From positions 574,001-638,000 of the forward strand of contig NC_019748.1 in assembly GCF_000317575.1 (NCBI RefSeq): DNA of 64,000 nucleotides. The letters run 5' to 3'. The stretch comes from Stanieria cyanosphaera PCC 7437 (GTDB taxonomy: Bacteria > Cyanobacteriota > Cyanobacteriia > Cyanobacteriales > Xenococcaceae). The position numbers were made by a program, and so were the translations under genes. The notes beneath the pieces were generated by a model. That model did no database searches and had not been told where the DNA came from. It was given only the letters and a program-made list of their open reading frames with translations. Position 1 is the first letter of the stretch. Each line of letters begins with the position of its first letter. Below, piece after piece: positions 35,867 through 43,189 of this stretch.

Positions 35867-36049
35867 GTTGAGGAACGAAACCTAACCTACAAGATCGGCG
35901 ATCAACTAAGATCACACTTTTTGTCAACACTTCAATATATAAATAAATTAATTAATATATGTTTTAAATATATCGTGATTTAAGGATGTATAAAGACAAA
36001 AAAAAATTATTTTTATACATCGAAATTATCACATGGAGTTTTAGTTTCA
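35867..36049. other. Spacer between the RAYT relic and the nuclease-like locus
   Basis: About 180 bases, strongly A/T rich, with a REP-like fragment at its start. It should contain the promoter for the membrane/nuclease locus; nothing else is evident. Confidence 0.45.
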
Positions 36050-36139
36050 ATGAAAAAAGAATATATTAAAGAAAGTATTTTAGCTGCTTCCGCTGCAATG
36101 TTACTTACTGGATTAATAGGATTAATACCATCTAAATAA
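36050..36139 (+). CDS. Short open frame encoding one membrane helix, upstream of and probably once fused to the nuclease-like gene
   Basis: ATG at 36050 encodes 29 residues, ending PSK and a TAA: a basic start (KKEYIKES) and one hydrophobic helix (ILAASAAMLLTGLIGLI). Right after the stop, the next gene's frame, open upstream of its TTG, gives NNPKFFLLLSAVGAGGVTLALKR, a second helix. Removing a single base near 36134-36137 joins the two into PSNNPKFF and one continuous protein. So this is either a frameshifted N-terminus, a sequencing error, or a separate tiny gene. Confidence 0.55.
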   Translation: MKKEYIKESILAASAAMLLTGLIGLIPSK

Positions 36140-36188
36140 TCCCAAATTTTTTCTATTACTAAGTGCTGTAGGAGCAGGTGGAGTAACA

Positions 36189-37478
36189 TTGGCTCTTAAA
36201 AGATTTGAGTTAAAACTTACAGAAAAAATAAAACAAGATATTAAAACACAACTTAATTATCATGAATCTACACAAAATCGACTCCATTATCTTGGAAATC
36301 AGTTGCAAAATCTTGATGATATCTTGCAAAATCTACAAAAAAATATCCCATCAGAAGTTATAACAGAGAATGAAATCAATAGCTTTCTTAATCTACATCA
36401 GGCGGAATTTGAGCAAAAACTACTAAAAATTAATGGACAATTAAAAGCTTCAATAGAAACATTAAATCGTCAGAATCAATCAGCACAAGATCAGATTAAA
36501 AATATCAAACAGAAGTTAAATACTGTTGAACAATCTAACAAACCACAGCCTGCTACTCAGGAATGTTTACCTACAAATATTAACCAGGAAGAAATAGAAA
36601 TTTCTAAAGGTGATGCAGTTATCAAATGGCTAAACGAGCGGGATATCAAAGTTGAAAAACATTTTCTAACAAAAGGTTCGGCGTACGATCAAGCATTCAA
36701 GAAACTAGCAATCTATTTAGGGAAAAACTACGCTAGTCTTGCTCAATTTCATGAAAAACTGATAAATAGTATTAACCAACATGGTAATAAATTTCAGTTA
36801 CCTCTGAGAAATCAAACTCAAAATGATCTTCAAATTCACACTCAATTTGGTTCATATTTAAAAAATGCTGGCTGTTTTTCAACTTATTATTATGATCAAA
36901 AAACTAAAATTATAAATTTTGCCGTTCATGCCAGAGAAGATTTAAAAAGGTTTTTATGTGGTGATTGGTTTGAGCTTTTTATATTTGATAAAATTTCCAA
37001 ATTCTTTAGATCACGAGAATTAAGCTACGAAAGTTTAGTTAATGCCAAAGTAATTTTTCCAAATAATGACATATGTGAATTAGATTTGATTTTTCTAGTC
37101 CAAGAACATCTCTTTTGGATAGAATGCAAAGCAGGTAAGAACTTAGATAATATTGAGCGATATCTGCCTAAATACTCCAATAATCATCAAAATTTTTTAC
37201 AAATTCCTAAACCAAATGCTTTGATAGTGTGTCTGCATCTTAATAACGAAAAAGCAAATATACGAACGGCTGGGTGGAAAAATGTAACAGTAACAAATCC
37301 AGAATTACTTCTAACATCAATTCAATCTGTTCTAGAAGGAACTGTTAACTATGAAATAGCAGACGAGAACAATAAACAACCAATAACACCCAATTCTGAA
37401 AAAAATGGTGATTTAGTTTATCTATATCCTTCAACTATTTCAGAAGATAAATCAAGTGTTCAAGCTTTAGTGTTGTAA
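36189..37478 (+). CDS. Coiled-coil protein with a DUF1887/Card1-like PD-(D/E)XK nuclease domain
   Basis: A 429-residue protein counted from a TTG at 36189; no better start lies in frame. Residues 1-115 are coiled coil. A middle region (about 140-255) looks like a winged-helix or similar linker (YDQAFKKLAIYLGKNYASLAQF). The C-terminal domain at about 256-385 fits the restriction-endonuclease-like nuclease of DUF1887/Card1 proteins: FLCGDWFE with Glu262, ICELDLIFLVQEHLFWIECKAGK with Asp299, Glu312 and Lys314. Known Card1 proteins have an N-terminal CARF sensor; here it is replaced by a coiled coil and, with the upstream frame, two membrane helices. Probably a membrane-linked defence nuclease, inferred. 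Confidence 0.7.
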   Translation: MALKRFELKLTEKIKQDIKTQLNYHESTQNRLHYLGNQLQNLDDILQNLQKNIPSEVITENEINSFLNLHQAEFEQKLLKINGQLKASIETLNRQNQSAQDQIKNIKQKLNTVEQSNKPQPATQECLPTNINQEEIEISKGDAVIKWLNERDIKVEKHFLTKGSAYDQAFKKLAIYLGKNYASLAQFHEKLINSINQHGNKFQLPLRNQTQNDLQIHTQFGSYLKNAGCFSTYYYDQKTKIINFAVHAREDLKRFLCGDWFELFIFDKISKFFRSRELSYESLVNAKVIFPNNDICELDLIFLVQEHLFWIECKAGKNLDNIERYLPKYSNNHQNFLQIPKPNALIVCLHLNNEKANIRTAGWKNVTVTNPELLLTSIQSVLEGTVNYEIADENNKQPITPNSEKNGDLVYLYPSTISEDKSSVQALVL

Positions 37479-37763
37479 TGTGGAGAGAAAAACTTAAGAA
37501 ACGTTAATTTCACCAAAAAATTGGGATTAAATTAAATAGTGATTATTTGTAGGCTTGGCTTAATCAAGTAAATTAGCTTATTTTTAAAAATTTAAAGCTT
37601 TATTAAGGCTTAAGCAGTTAATCAACTCAGCCAATATTTTTAAGATGCCTAAATGATTTAGGAAATTTTACATTGATACAGAGAAATTAAAGGGCGTTAT
37701 GGTTTATCGTTCGGTTGCTATAAAAGGGATAATAAAAATAACCTAGATATTAATTAACTAGCA

Positions 37764-39245
37764 ATGATGCTTCGCAATCTCTTTAAACCGACAGATAACA
37801 AATGGCAACCGATTATTAACCAATTAGAAGCTGCGATTGGTAAAGATGGGGTTGTGCGTCGCAAAGAAGAATTACTTACCTACGAATGTGATGGGTTAGC
37901 TAGTTACCGTCAACGCCCTGCTTTAGTCGTACTACCTCGCACTACCGAACAAGTAGCAGCAGCAGTAAAAATCTGCCATGACAATGATATTCCTTGGGTG
38001 GCTAGAGGTGCAGGTACGGGTTTATCTGGTGGTGCTTTACCTGTAGAAGATTGCGTTTTAATTGTTACGGCTAGGATGAAACAAATTTTAGATATTGATC
38101 TTGAAAATCATCGTATCACCGTACAACCAGGCATTATTAATAATTGGGTAACTCAAGCTGTTAGTGGTGCAGGTTTTTATTATGCCCCCGATCCTTCTAG
38201 TCAAATTATCTGTTCGATTGGTGGGAATGTAGCGGAAAATTCTGGTGGAGTTCACTGTCTTAAATATGGTGTCACTACCAACCACGTAATCGGTTTAAAA
38301 TTAGTTATTCCTGACGGTTCGGTTATTGATGTCGGTGGTACAATTCCTGAAATGCCAGGCTATGATTTAACTGGTTTATTTGTGGGTTCGGAAGGTACGC
38401 TAGGTATCGCTACAGAAGTAACACTACGTATTCTTAAAACTCCTGAATCGATTTGTGTAGTTTTAGCCGATTTTCCAAGCATTGAAGATGCTGGTGCAGC
38501 CGTGGCAGGGATTATCAGTGCAGGGATTATTCCTGCGGGCATGGAAATTATGGATAATCTTAGTATCAATGCCGTAGAAGATGTGGTGGCAACTGGATGT
38601 TATCCTCGCGATGCCGAAGCTATTTTGTTAGTAGAATTGGATGGTTTGGAAGTAGAAGTTGCAGAAGGTAAAAAACGCATAGCAGAAATTTGTCGGCAAA
38701 ATAATTCTCGCAATCTTACCTCGGCTAACGATGCCGAAACCCGTTTAAAATTGTGGAAAGGCAGAAAAGCAGCCTTCGCAGCAGCAGGACATATTAGTGT
38801 TAATTACTTTGTCCAAGATGGTGTAATTCCCCGTACTAAATTAGTTTCGGTACTAAAAGAAATTAATCGTCTTAGTGAAGAATCTGGGTATCGTATTGCT
38901 AATGTTTTCCATGCAGGTGATGGTAATTTACATCCTTTAATTCTTTACGATAATTCTGTCCCAGGTGAGTTTGAAGAAGTTGAGAAATTAGGAGGAGAAA
39001 TTCTTAAACTCTGTGTGGAAGCAGGAGGAAGTCTTTCCGGTGAACACGGTATTGGTTCAGATAAAAATTGTTATATGCCTTATATGTTCAATGAAACTGA
39101 TTTGGAAACAATGGGATATGTACGCAATGCCTTTAATCATAAAGGTTTAGCTAATCCAGGTAAAATGTTTCCTACACCCCGTACCTGTGGCGAAGTTGCT
39201 AATGCAGGGATGATTAAACCAATTAAAGATGCAGAATTGTTTTAA
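37764..39245 (+). CDS. glcD: Glycolate oxidase/dehydrogenase subunit GlcD
   Basis: A 493-residue FAD-linked oxidase. The FAD-binding domain is shown by VARGAGTGLSGGALP and GGNVAENSGGVHCLKYGVT; the C-terminal domain by VFHAGDGNLHPL and the terminal GEHGIGSDK. In cyanobacteria this family oxidises glycolate from photorespiration to glyoxylate, though D-lactate is an alternative substrate. It stands alone without GlcE or GlcF. A terminator-like hairpin follows at 39251-39270, then the IS605-type element. Confidence 0.94.
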   Translation: MMLRNLFKPTDNKWQPIINQLEAAIGKDGVVRRKEELLTYECDGLASYRQRPALVVLPRTTEQVAAAVKICHDNDIPWVARGAGTGLSGGALPVEDCVLIVTARMKQILDIDLENHRITVQPGIINNWVTQAVSGAGFYYAPDPSSQIICSIGGNVAENSGGVHCLKYGVTTNHVIGLKLVIPDGSVIDVGGTIPEMPGYDLTGLFVGSEGTLGIATEVTLRILKTPESICVVLADFPSIEDAGAAVAGIISAGIIPAGMEIMDNLSINAVEDVVATGCYPRDAEAILLVELDGLEVEVAEGKKRIAEICRQNNSRNLTSANDAETRLKLWKGRKAAFAAAGHISVNYFVQDGVIPRTKLVSVLKEINRLSEESGYRIANVFHAGDGNLHPLILYDNSVPGEFEEVEKLGGEILKLCVEAGGSLSGEHGIGSDKNCYMPYMFNETDLETMGYVRNAFNHKGLANPGKMFPTPRTCGEVANAGMIKPIKDAELF

Positions 39246-39250
39246 CGACT

Positions 39251-39280
39251 CCCGCCAACTTTAGTGGGGGATTTTCTCTT
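39251..39280 (+). terminator. Terminator-like hairpin after glcD
   Basis: CCCGCCA (39251-39257) pairs imperfectly with TGGGGG (39265-39270), one bulged G, and is followed by ATTTTCTCTT. It lies immediately after the glcD stop. It could also be the outer end of the IS605-type element. Confidence 0.5.
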
Positions 39281-39349
39281 CACTAGGAAGTGCTAACGTG
39301 CGTAAGTCTTACCTTTTTGTTATTAATGTATTTGGGTTCTTTGACATAC

Positions 39350-40534
39350 TCACTGGGCTGAAGCCACAGTGATTCTTGACACTTCATCGAGTCCTGCCAG
39401 CGAACTGGTCCTACAGTCTCTCTGCGTCCGTTTAAGGTCGTGGCAATGCCCTATCCCGACCATTTCTATATTTTTTGCTGCATTTTCGTCTCTGTCTTGC
39501 TCTATACCGCAACTCAAACAGACTACAAAACGTACTGAAAGATCGATCTTCCCCCACCTGAAACCACAGTCACAGCAAACTTGGCTAGTCGGTTGCCATC
39601 TATCAATCGTTTGAAATGTCCGACCAGACTTTTCCGACTTAGCTTCACACAAATTTCTAAACTCTCGCCAGCCTTGCAAACTAATCGCTCTGGCTAATCG
39701 ACGATTCTTAACCATTCCTGACACATTTAAATCTTCCAAAACAATCACTTGGTTGTCGTTAACTGTTTTAGTCGATAGTTTATGTAGAAAATCTTTCCGA
39801 GTCTCGACAATCCGATTATGCAGTTTGGCAATTTGAAGACGAGTCTTATTTCTCCGTTTAGAGTCCTTTTGTTGGCGTGCTAACTTCTTCTGTAGTTTGC
39901 GAACTTTACGATTCTGTTTCGAGTAGTCGGGGCTTGTTGCCTTAAAGCCATTGCTCATCACAGCAAACGTTTTGATACCCAAATCAATTCCAATACTTTG
40001 ATTTTTAGCCTCAACTTGATTAGGTACAACCTCAACTACAAAGCTTAGAAAATAGCGTCCAGCACAATCTTTAATCACAGTTACAGAACTTGGATGTGAG
40101 GGAAGTTCTCTAGACCAAACTGGCTTTAAATTACCAATCTTAGCTAAATAGACTTCACCATCAGAAACCTTAAAAGCCGTATTGGCAAAGGTTGCTGACT
40201 GGCGACTCACTTTCTTCTTAAATTTAGGTGAGCCTACTTTGCTGCCTTTTCTCTTTCCATTTCTGGACTCGAAAAAGTTCTTGTAGGCAGTGTCTAATTG
40301 TCTTAAGGATTGCTGCAATGGGACAGAAGAAACCTCCCTTAACCATTCTCTTGTTTCGAGTCTTTTGGTTTGAGTCAACCTGGCAGCAAGCTTGTTATAC
40401 CCTGGCAGCTTTTCCGACTCCTTGCAGAAAGCTAAGGCATCATTCCAGACAACTCGAACACAGCCAAACAGTTGAGCTAAACTCACCTGTTGTTGGATGG
40501 TTGGGTAAAATCTGTATTGATATCGAGCTTTCAT
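39350..40534 (-). CDS. tnpB: RNA-guided endonuclease TnpB of IS605 type
   Basis: A 394-residue TnpB, ancestor-type of Cas12. The RuvC triad is visible: Asp184 in SIGIDLGIKTFAV, Glu267 in VIVLEDLNVSGM and Asp349 in DRDENAAKN. The zinc-finger pairs CDCG and CLSCG (Cys320/323 and 339/342) lie between them. The N-terminal KARYQYRFYPTIQQQVSLAQLFGCVR is typical. With a right-end RNA as guide it cuts empty donor sites to favour retention of the element. Ends at SRITVASAQ; the guide RNA would be expected across its 3' end, around 39280-39400 on the minus strand. Confidence 0.93.
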   Translation of the reverse strand: MKARYQYRFYPTIQQQVSLAQLFGCVRVVWNDALAFCKESEKLPGYNKLAARLTQTKRLETREWLREVSSVPLQQSLRQLDTAYKNFFESRNGKRKGSKVGSPKFKKKVSRQSATFANTAFKVSDGEVYLAKIGNLKPVWSRELPSHPSSVTVIKDCAGRYFLSFVVEVVPNQVEAKNQSIGIDLGIKTFAVMSNGFKATSPDYSKQNRKVRKLQKKLARQQKDSKRRNKTRLQIAKLHNRIVETRKDFLHKLSTKTVNDNQVIVLEDLNVSGMVKNRRLARAISLQGWREFRNLCEAKSEKSGRTFQTIDRWQPTSQVCCDCGFRWGKIDLSVRFVVCLSCGIEQDRDENAAKNIEMVGIGHCHDLKRTQRDCRTSSLAGLDEVSRITVASAQ

Positions 40535-40585
40535 CGCTTATAATAAGATTGGTCTGTGATTCGATTATACATTGGTCTGTTAAAA

Positions 40586-40987
40586 ATGACAACTCAACTT
40601 CGCCAGGAAAGACACAGCGTATCTGACCTTAAGATTCACTTGGTCTGTGTAATTAAATACCGTAGGTCGATTCTAACGGCTGAAAGCCTGAGCGTAATTG
40701 AGAAATCTTTTGCGGAAGTTGCGCGAAAGATGAATTTCAAAATTCTGGAATTTAATGGAGAATCTGACCATATCCATGCGCTCATTGAGTTTCCTCCAAA
40801 GTTGTCTGTATCGCAGATGGTTAATGCTTTAAAAGGAGTCTCTAGTCGTCGCTATGGTCAAGCAGGGTTTAAAAAGCCTTACGGAAAGGACGCTCTGTGG
40901 AGTCCAAGCTACTTCACTTCAACCGTAGGCGGCGCACCTCTTGAAGTCTTAAAGAAATACATTCAAAAGCAAGAAAAGCCCTGCTAG
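40586..40987 (+). CDS. tnpA: IS200/IS605 transposase TnpA (HUH, tyrosine)
   Basis: A 133-residue single-domain Y1 transposase. The HUH pair is His62 and His64 in DHIHALIEFP, and the catalytic tyrosine is Tyr125 in KKYIQKQE. It processes one strand at the element ends without target duplications. The frame is open from 40556, but I start at the ATG at 40586, giving the normal length. It ends at a TAG beside the palindromic element end. Confidence 0.93.
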   Translation: MTTQLRQERHSVSDLKIHLVCVIKYRRSILTAESLSVIEKSFAEVARKMNFKILEFNGESDHIHALIEFPPKLSVSQMVNALKGVSSRRYGQAGFKKPYGKDALWSPSYFTSTVGGAPLEVLKKYIQKQEKPC

Positions 40988-41010
40988 AAGCACGGGGTTT
41001 TAAACCCAAA

Positions 41011-41178
41011 ATTTTCGATAAATCAGGCGATCGCTCTTATAATTATCAAACGCCTATTAGTTCTTATACTCATCATTTGTGTCCGTTCTATGGCACTAAT
41101 TACAAACAAATAGCTTCACTGAAAGAATGGAAAGCTAAATTAACGCACATTTCTACATCCGAAAAAGAGAAATTATAA
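41011..41178 (+). pseudogene. C-terminal fragment of an unidentified gene, next to the IS element
   Basis: A 55-codon open frame with no start, reading IFDKSGDRSYNYQ, then SYTHHLCPFYGTNYKQ and KEWKAKLTHISTSEKEKL and a TAA at 41176-41178. Codon use looks coding rather than random. It begins at the right edge of the transposon, so it may be the end of a gene cut by the insertion or a deletion beside it. No 5' part is visible on the other side, where glcD is complete. Not recognised. Confidence 0.35.
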
Positions 41179-41243
41179 CCATAATAAAAATAAGATTCAT
41201 GGGTTTATCTATTTGATTTGCTCTTTAACGAAAAAAAAATTAA

Positions 41244-41912
41244 ATGTTTATTCCTTATCAACCAACTTATCAAACGATTAATCGTAAAAAATATTTTTGT
41301 ATTGATAATTTGATTTATCCTTCAGTTACCAGTATTTTATCTGCTACTAAACCCCAAAAAGATAAACAAGCTTTACAGCGATGGCGTAACAAAATTGGCA
41401 AAGCACAAGCTCAAAAAATTACTATAGATGCTTGTAATCGGGGTATTTCTTTGCACTCAGGCATAAAATCTTTTCTCAATCGACAAGAAATCCCACCAGA
41501 AATTAATGATAATCCTTATTGGCATTCAATTGAGCCTGTTTTAAACCAAATAGAACAAGTTCATCTCATTGAATCTTTTACTTACCACTCTAAGCATCAA
41601 TATGCAGGTTATTTTGATTGTTTAGGAGAATGGCAAGGAGAACTTTGTGTATTTGATTGGAAAACTGCGTCTCGTCCTAAAAAAACTGAATGGATTGGTG
41701 ATTATTTTTTACAAGTTGTAGCTTATCTTGCTGCTATTAACAATTTATATCAGGTGAAAATTAATCAAGGAATTATTGCAGTTGCACTACCCGAAGAACC
41801 AGCCCAAATTTTTACTTTAAATCTAGATAATTTGCAAGTGTATTGGGAGCAATTTTTACAAAGATTAGCTCTTTGGCAACAACTTTACTCCGATAAAATT
41901 GTTGATAATTAA
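41244..41912 (+). CDS. PD-(D/E)XK exonuclease-like protein (MGME1/RecB family)
   Basis: A 222-residue protein with a RecB/MGME1-type nuclease core: AGYFDCLGEWQGELCVFDWKTASRPKKTEW provides the Asp, Asp and Lys of the motif, followed by YFLQVVAYLAAINNLY, the typical Q-x-x-x-Y helix. An early VTSILSATKPQKDKQALQRWRNKIGK matches the family's substrate helix. It probably degrades single-stranded or nicked DNA in the cytoplasm. It stands alone; no helicase partner is nearby. Confidence 0.82.
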   Translation: MFIPYQPTYQTINRKKYFCIDNLIYPSVTSILSATKPQKDKQALQRWRNKIGKAQAQKITIDACNRGISLHSGIKSFLNRQEIPPEINDNPYWHSIEPVLNQIEQVHLIESFTYHSKHQYAGYFDCLGEWQGELCVFDWKTASRPKKTEWIGDYFLQVVAYLAAINNLYQVKINQGIIAVALPEEPAQIFTLNLDNLQVYWEQFLQRLALWQQLYSDKIVDN

Positions 41913-41954
41913 TTGTTTAATTTTTCACTGGTAACTGATAACTGATAACTGAAA

Positions 41955-42215
41955 TCACCCACCACTTACAGGCGGAATAAATACTACTTCATCACCATTA
42001 TGTAAGATAGTATTTTCTTCAACAAATTGCAGATTCACTCCAAAGCGAGTAATTGTTCGCCATTGTTCTAATTGAGGTTTTTCCTGTACCATAAAATCTA
42101 AAACTTCTTGCACAGAAGTATTGATTGGAAAACTTAATTGAAGTTCTGGTACTCCATAGACTTCTTGATAAGCAGCAAATAGCTTTACGGTTATTTGAAT
42201 TGAAGATTCTCTCAT
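41955..42215 (-). CDS. moaD: Molybdopterin synthase small subunit MoaD (ubiquitin-like)
   Basis: An 86-residue ubiquitin-like protein ending in the conserved Pro-Val-Ser-Gly-Gly (VVFIPPVSGG), whose terminal glycine carries thiocarboxylate sulfur for molybdopterin. The earlier FAAYQEVYG and LQLSF fit the fold. It starts 15 bases past the era stop on the same strand, so it may be co-transcribed with era. No moaE partner lies in the window. Confidence 0.9.
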   Translation of the reverse strand: MRESSIQITVKLFAAYQEVYGVPELQLSFPINTSVQEVLDFMVQEKPQLEQWRTITRFGVNLQFVEENTILHNGDEVVFIPPVSGG

Positions 42216-42229
42216 TCAAAAAAAACACA

Positions 42230-43159
42230 TTATTCCTCTACACGATAACCAAACTCTGCCAAATGAAATCTGGATTGTCGCCATTTTGGTTCGACTTTGA
42301 CAAATAATTCCAGATAAACATCTCCAGCAATTAATTTTTGAATTTGCCGACGAGCTTGAATACCTATTTCTTTGAGCATACTACCTTTTTTGCCAATAAT
42401 TATTCCTTTTTGAGAATCTCGCTCAACATTAATAGCAGCATAAACTTTAGTTATTTTGGGAGTTTCTTCCATCCGTTCAATTGTAATGGCAACTGAATGA
42501 GGTACTTCTTGACGAGTGAGTAACAGAATTTGCTCTCGAATTAATTCTGCCATAATAAAACGTTCTGGTTGGTCGGTAACTAAATCGGGAGGATAATAAT
42601 AAGGGCCTGTGGGTAAATTTTCAATCAGAAGTTGTTGTAACTGTTCTATTCCTTGACTGGTAGTAGCAGAAAATTTAATAGTTTGCCAGTTGGTTGCTTC
42701 GATTAATTTGGCGTAACTATCATCAATTAACTGAGAATCATCAGTTGGCAAATCAATTTTATTTAGTCCTACAATCACTGGAAGAGAAGTATTTTGTAAC
42801 AATTGAACGATAAATTTATCTCCTCCTCCTGCTGGCATAGAACTATCAACTACAAACAAAATTAAATCAACAGTATTAATTGCTGCTTGAGCATTTTGAA
42901 CTAAAATCTTGCCAAGTTCGTGATGCGGTTTATGAATTCCTGGAGTATCAACAAAAATAATTTGTGCTTCAGAAGTAGTTAAAATCCCACGCAAACGGTT
43001 ACGAGTAGTTTGAGCAACAGGAGAAGTAATAGCTATTTTTTGTCCAACTAATTTGTTCATTAAAGTTGATTTACCTACATTTGGTCTACCAATAATGCCG
43101 ATAAATCCTGATTTAAATCCTTCTGGTGCAATCGGGATAGTAACTAATTCATTGCTCAT
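42230..43159 (-). CDS. era: GTPase Era
   Basis: A 309-residue Era. Motifs G1 GRPNVGKST, G3 DTPGIH and G4 NKID are intact, and the C-terminal KH domain is shown by GIIIGKKGSMLKEIG. Era binds the 3' end of 16S rRNA and assists 30S assembly. It lies in a minus-strand run with the AstE/AspA-type gene upstream (30 bases) and moaD downstream (14 bases). Confidence 0.97.
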   Translation of the reverse strand: MSNELVTIPIAPEGFKSGFIGIIGRPNVGKSTLMNKLVGQKIAITSPVAQTTRNRLRGILTTSEAQIIFVDTPGIHKPHHELGKILVQNAQAAINTVDLILFVVDSSMPAGGGDKFIVQLLQNTSLPVIVGLNKIDLPTDDSQLIDDSYAKLIEATNWQTIKFSATTSQGIEQLQQLLIENLPTGPYYYPPDLVTDQPERFIMAELIREQILLLTRQEVPHSVAITIERMEETPKITKVYAAINVERDSQKGIIIGKKGSMLKEIGIQARRQIQKLIAGDVYLELFVKVEPKWRQSRFHLAEFGYRVEE

Positions 43160-43189
43160 GGCTAAATTTTAATAGCTAGTTGTCAGAAA

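Larger units (their letters stand above)
39290..41010. mobile_element. IS605-type transposon (divergent tnpA and tnpB), approximate limits
   Basis: tnpB (39350-40534, minus) and tnpA (40586-40987, plus) diverge with about 50 bases between starts, the IS605 layout. Imperfect palindromes near each outer end (CACTGGGCT/AGCCACAGTG at about 39349-39370, and GGGTTTTAAACCC after tnpA at about 40995-41007) are candidates for the single-strand hairpins that TnpA recognises. Exact termini cannot be fixed by eye. Both genes look intact, so the element may be active. Confidence 0.75.

Noticed and set aside
39251-39270. Treating the glcD hairpin as an IS605 terminal hairpin
   Set aside because: It lies directly after the glcD stop with a T-rich tail, so terminator is the simpler reading; the two cannot be fully separated without mapping.
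41930-41955. Tandem AACTGATAACTGATAACTG repeat, seen again near 44490-44517, as a CRISPR or regulatory array
   Set aside because: Units are only about 9 bases with no spacers; it looks like the common cyanobacterial TAACTGATAACTG intergenic filler, not an array.
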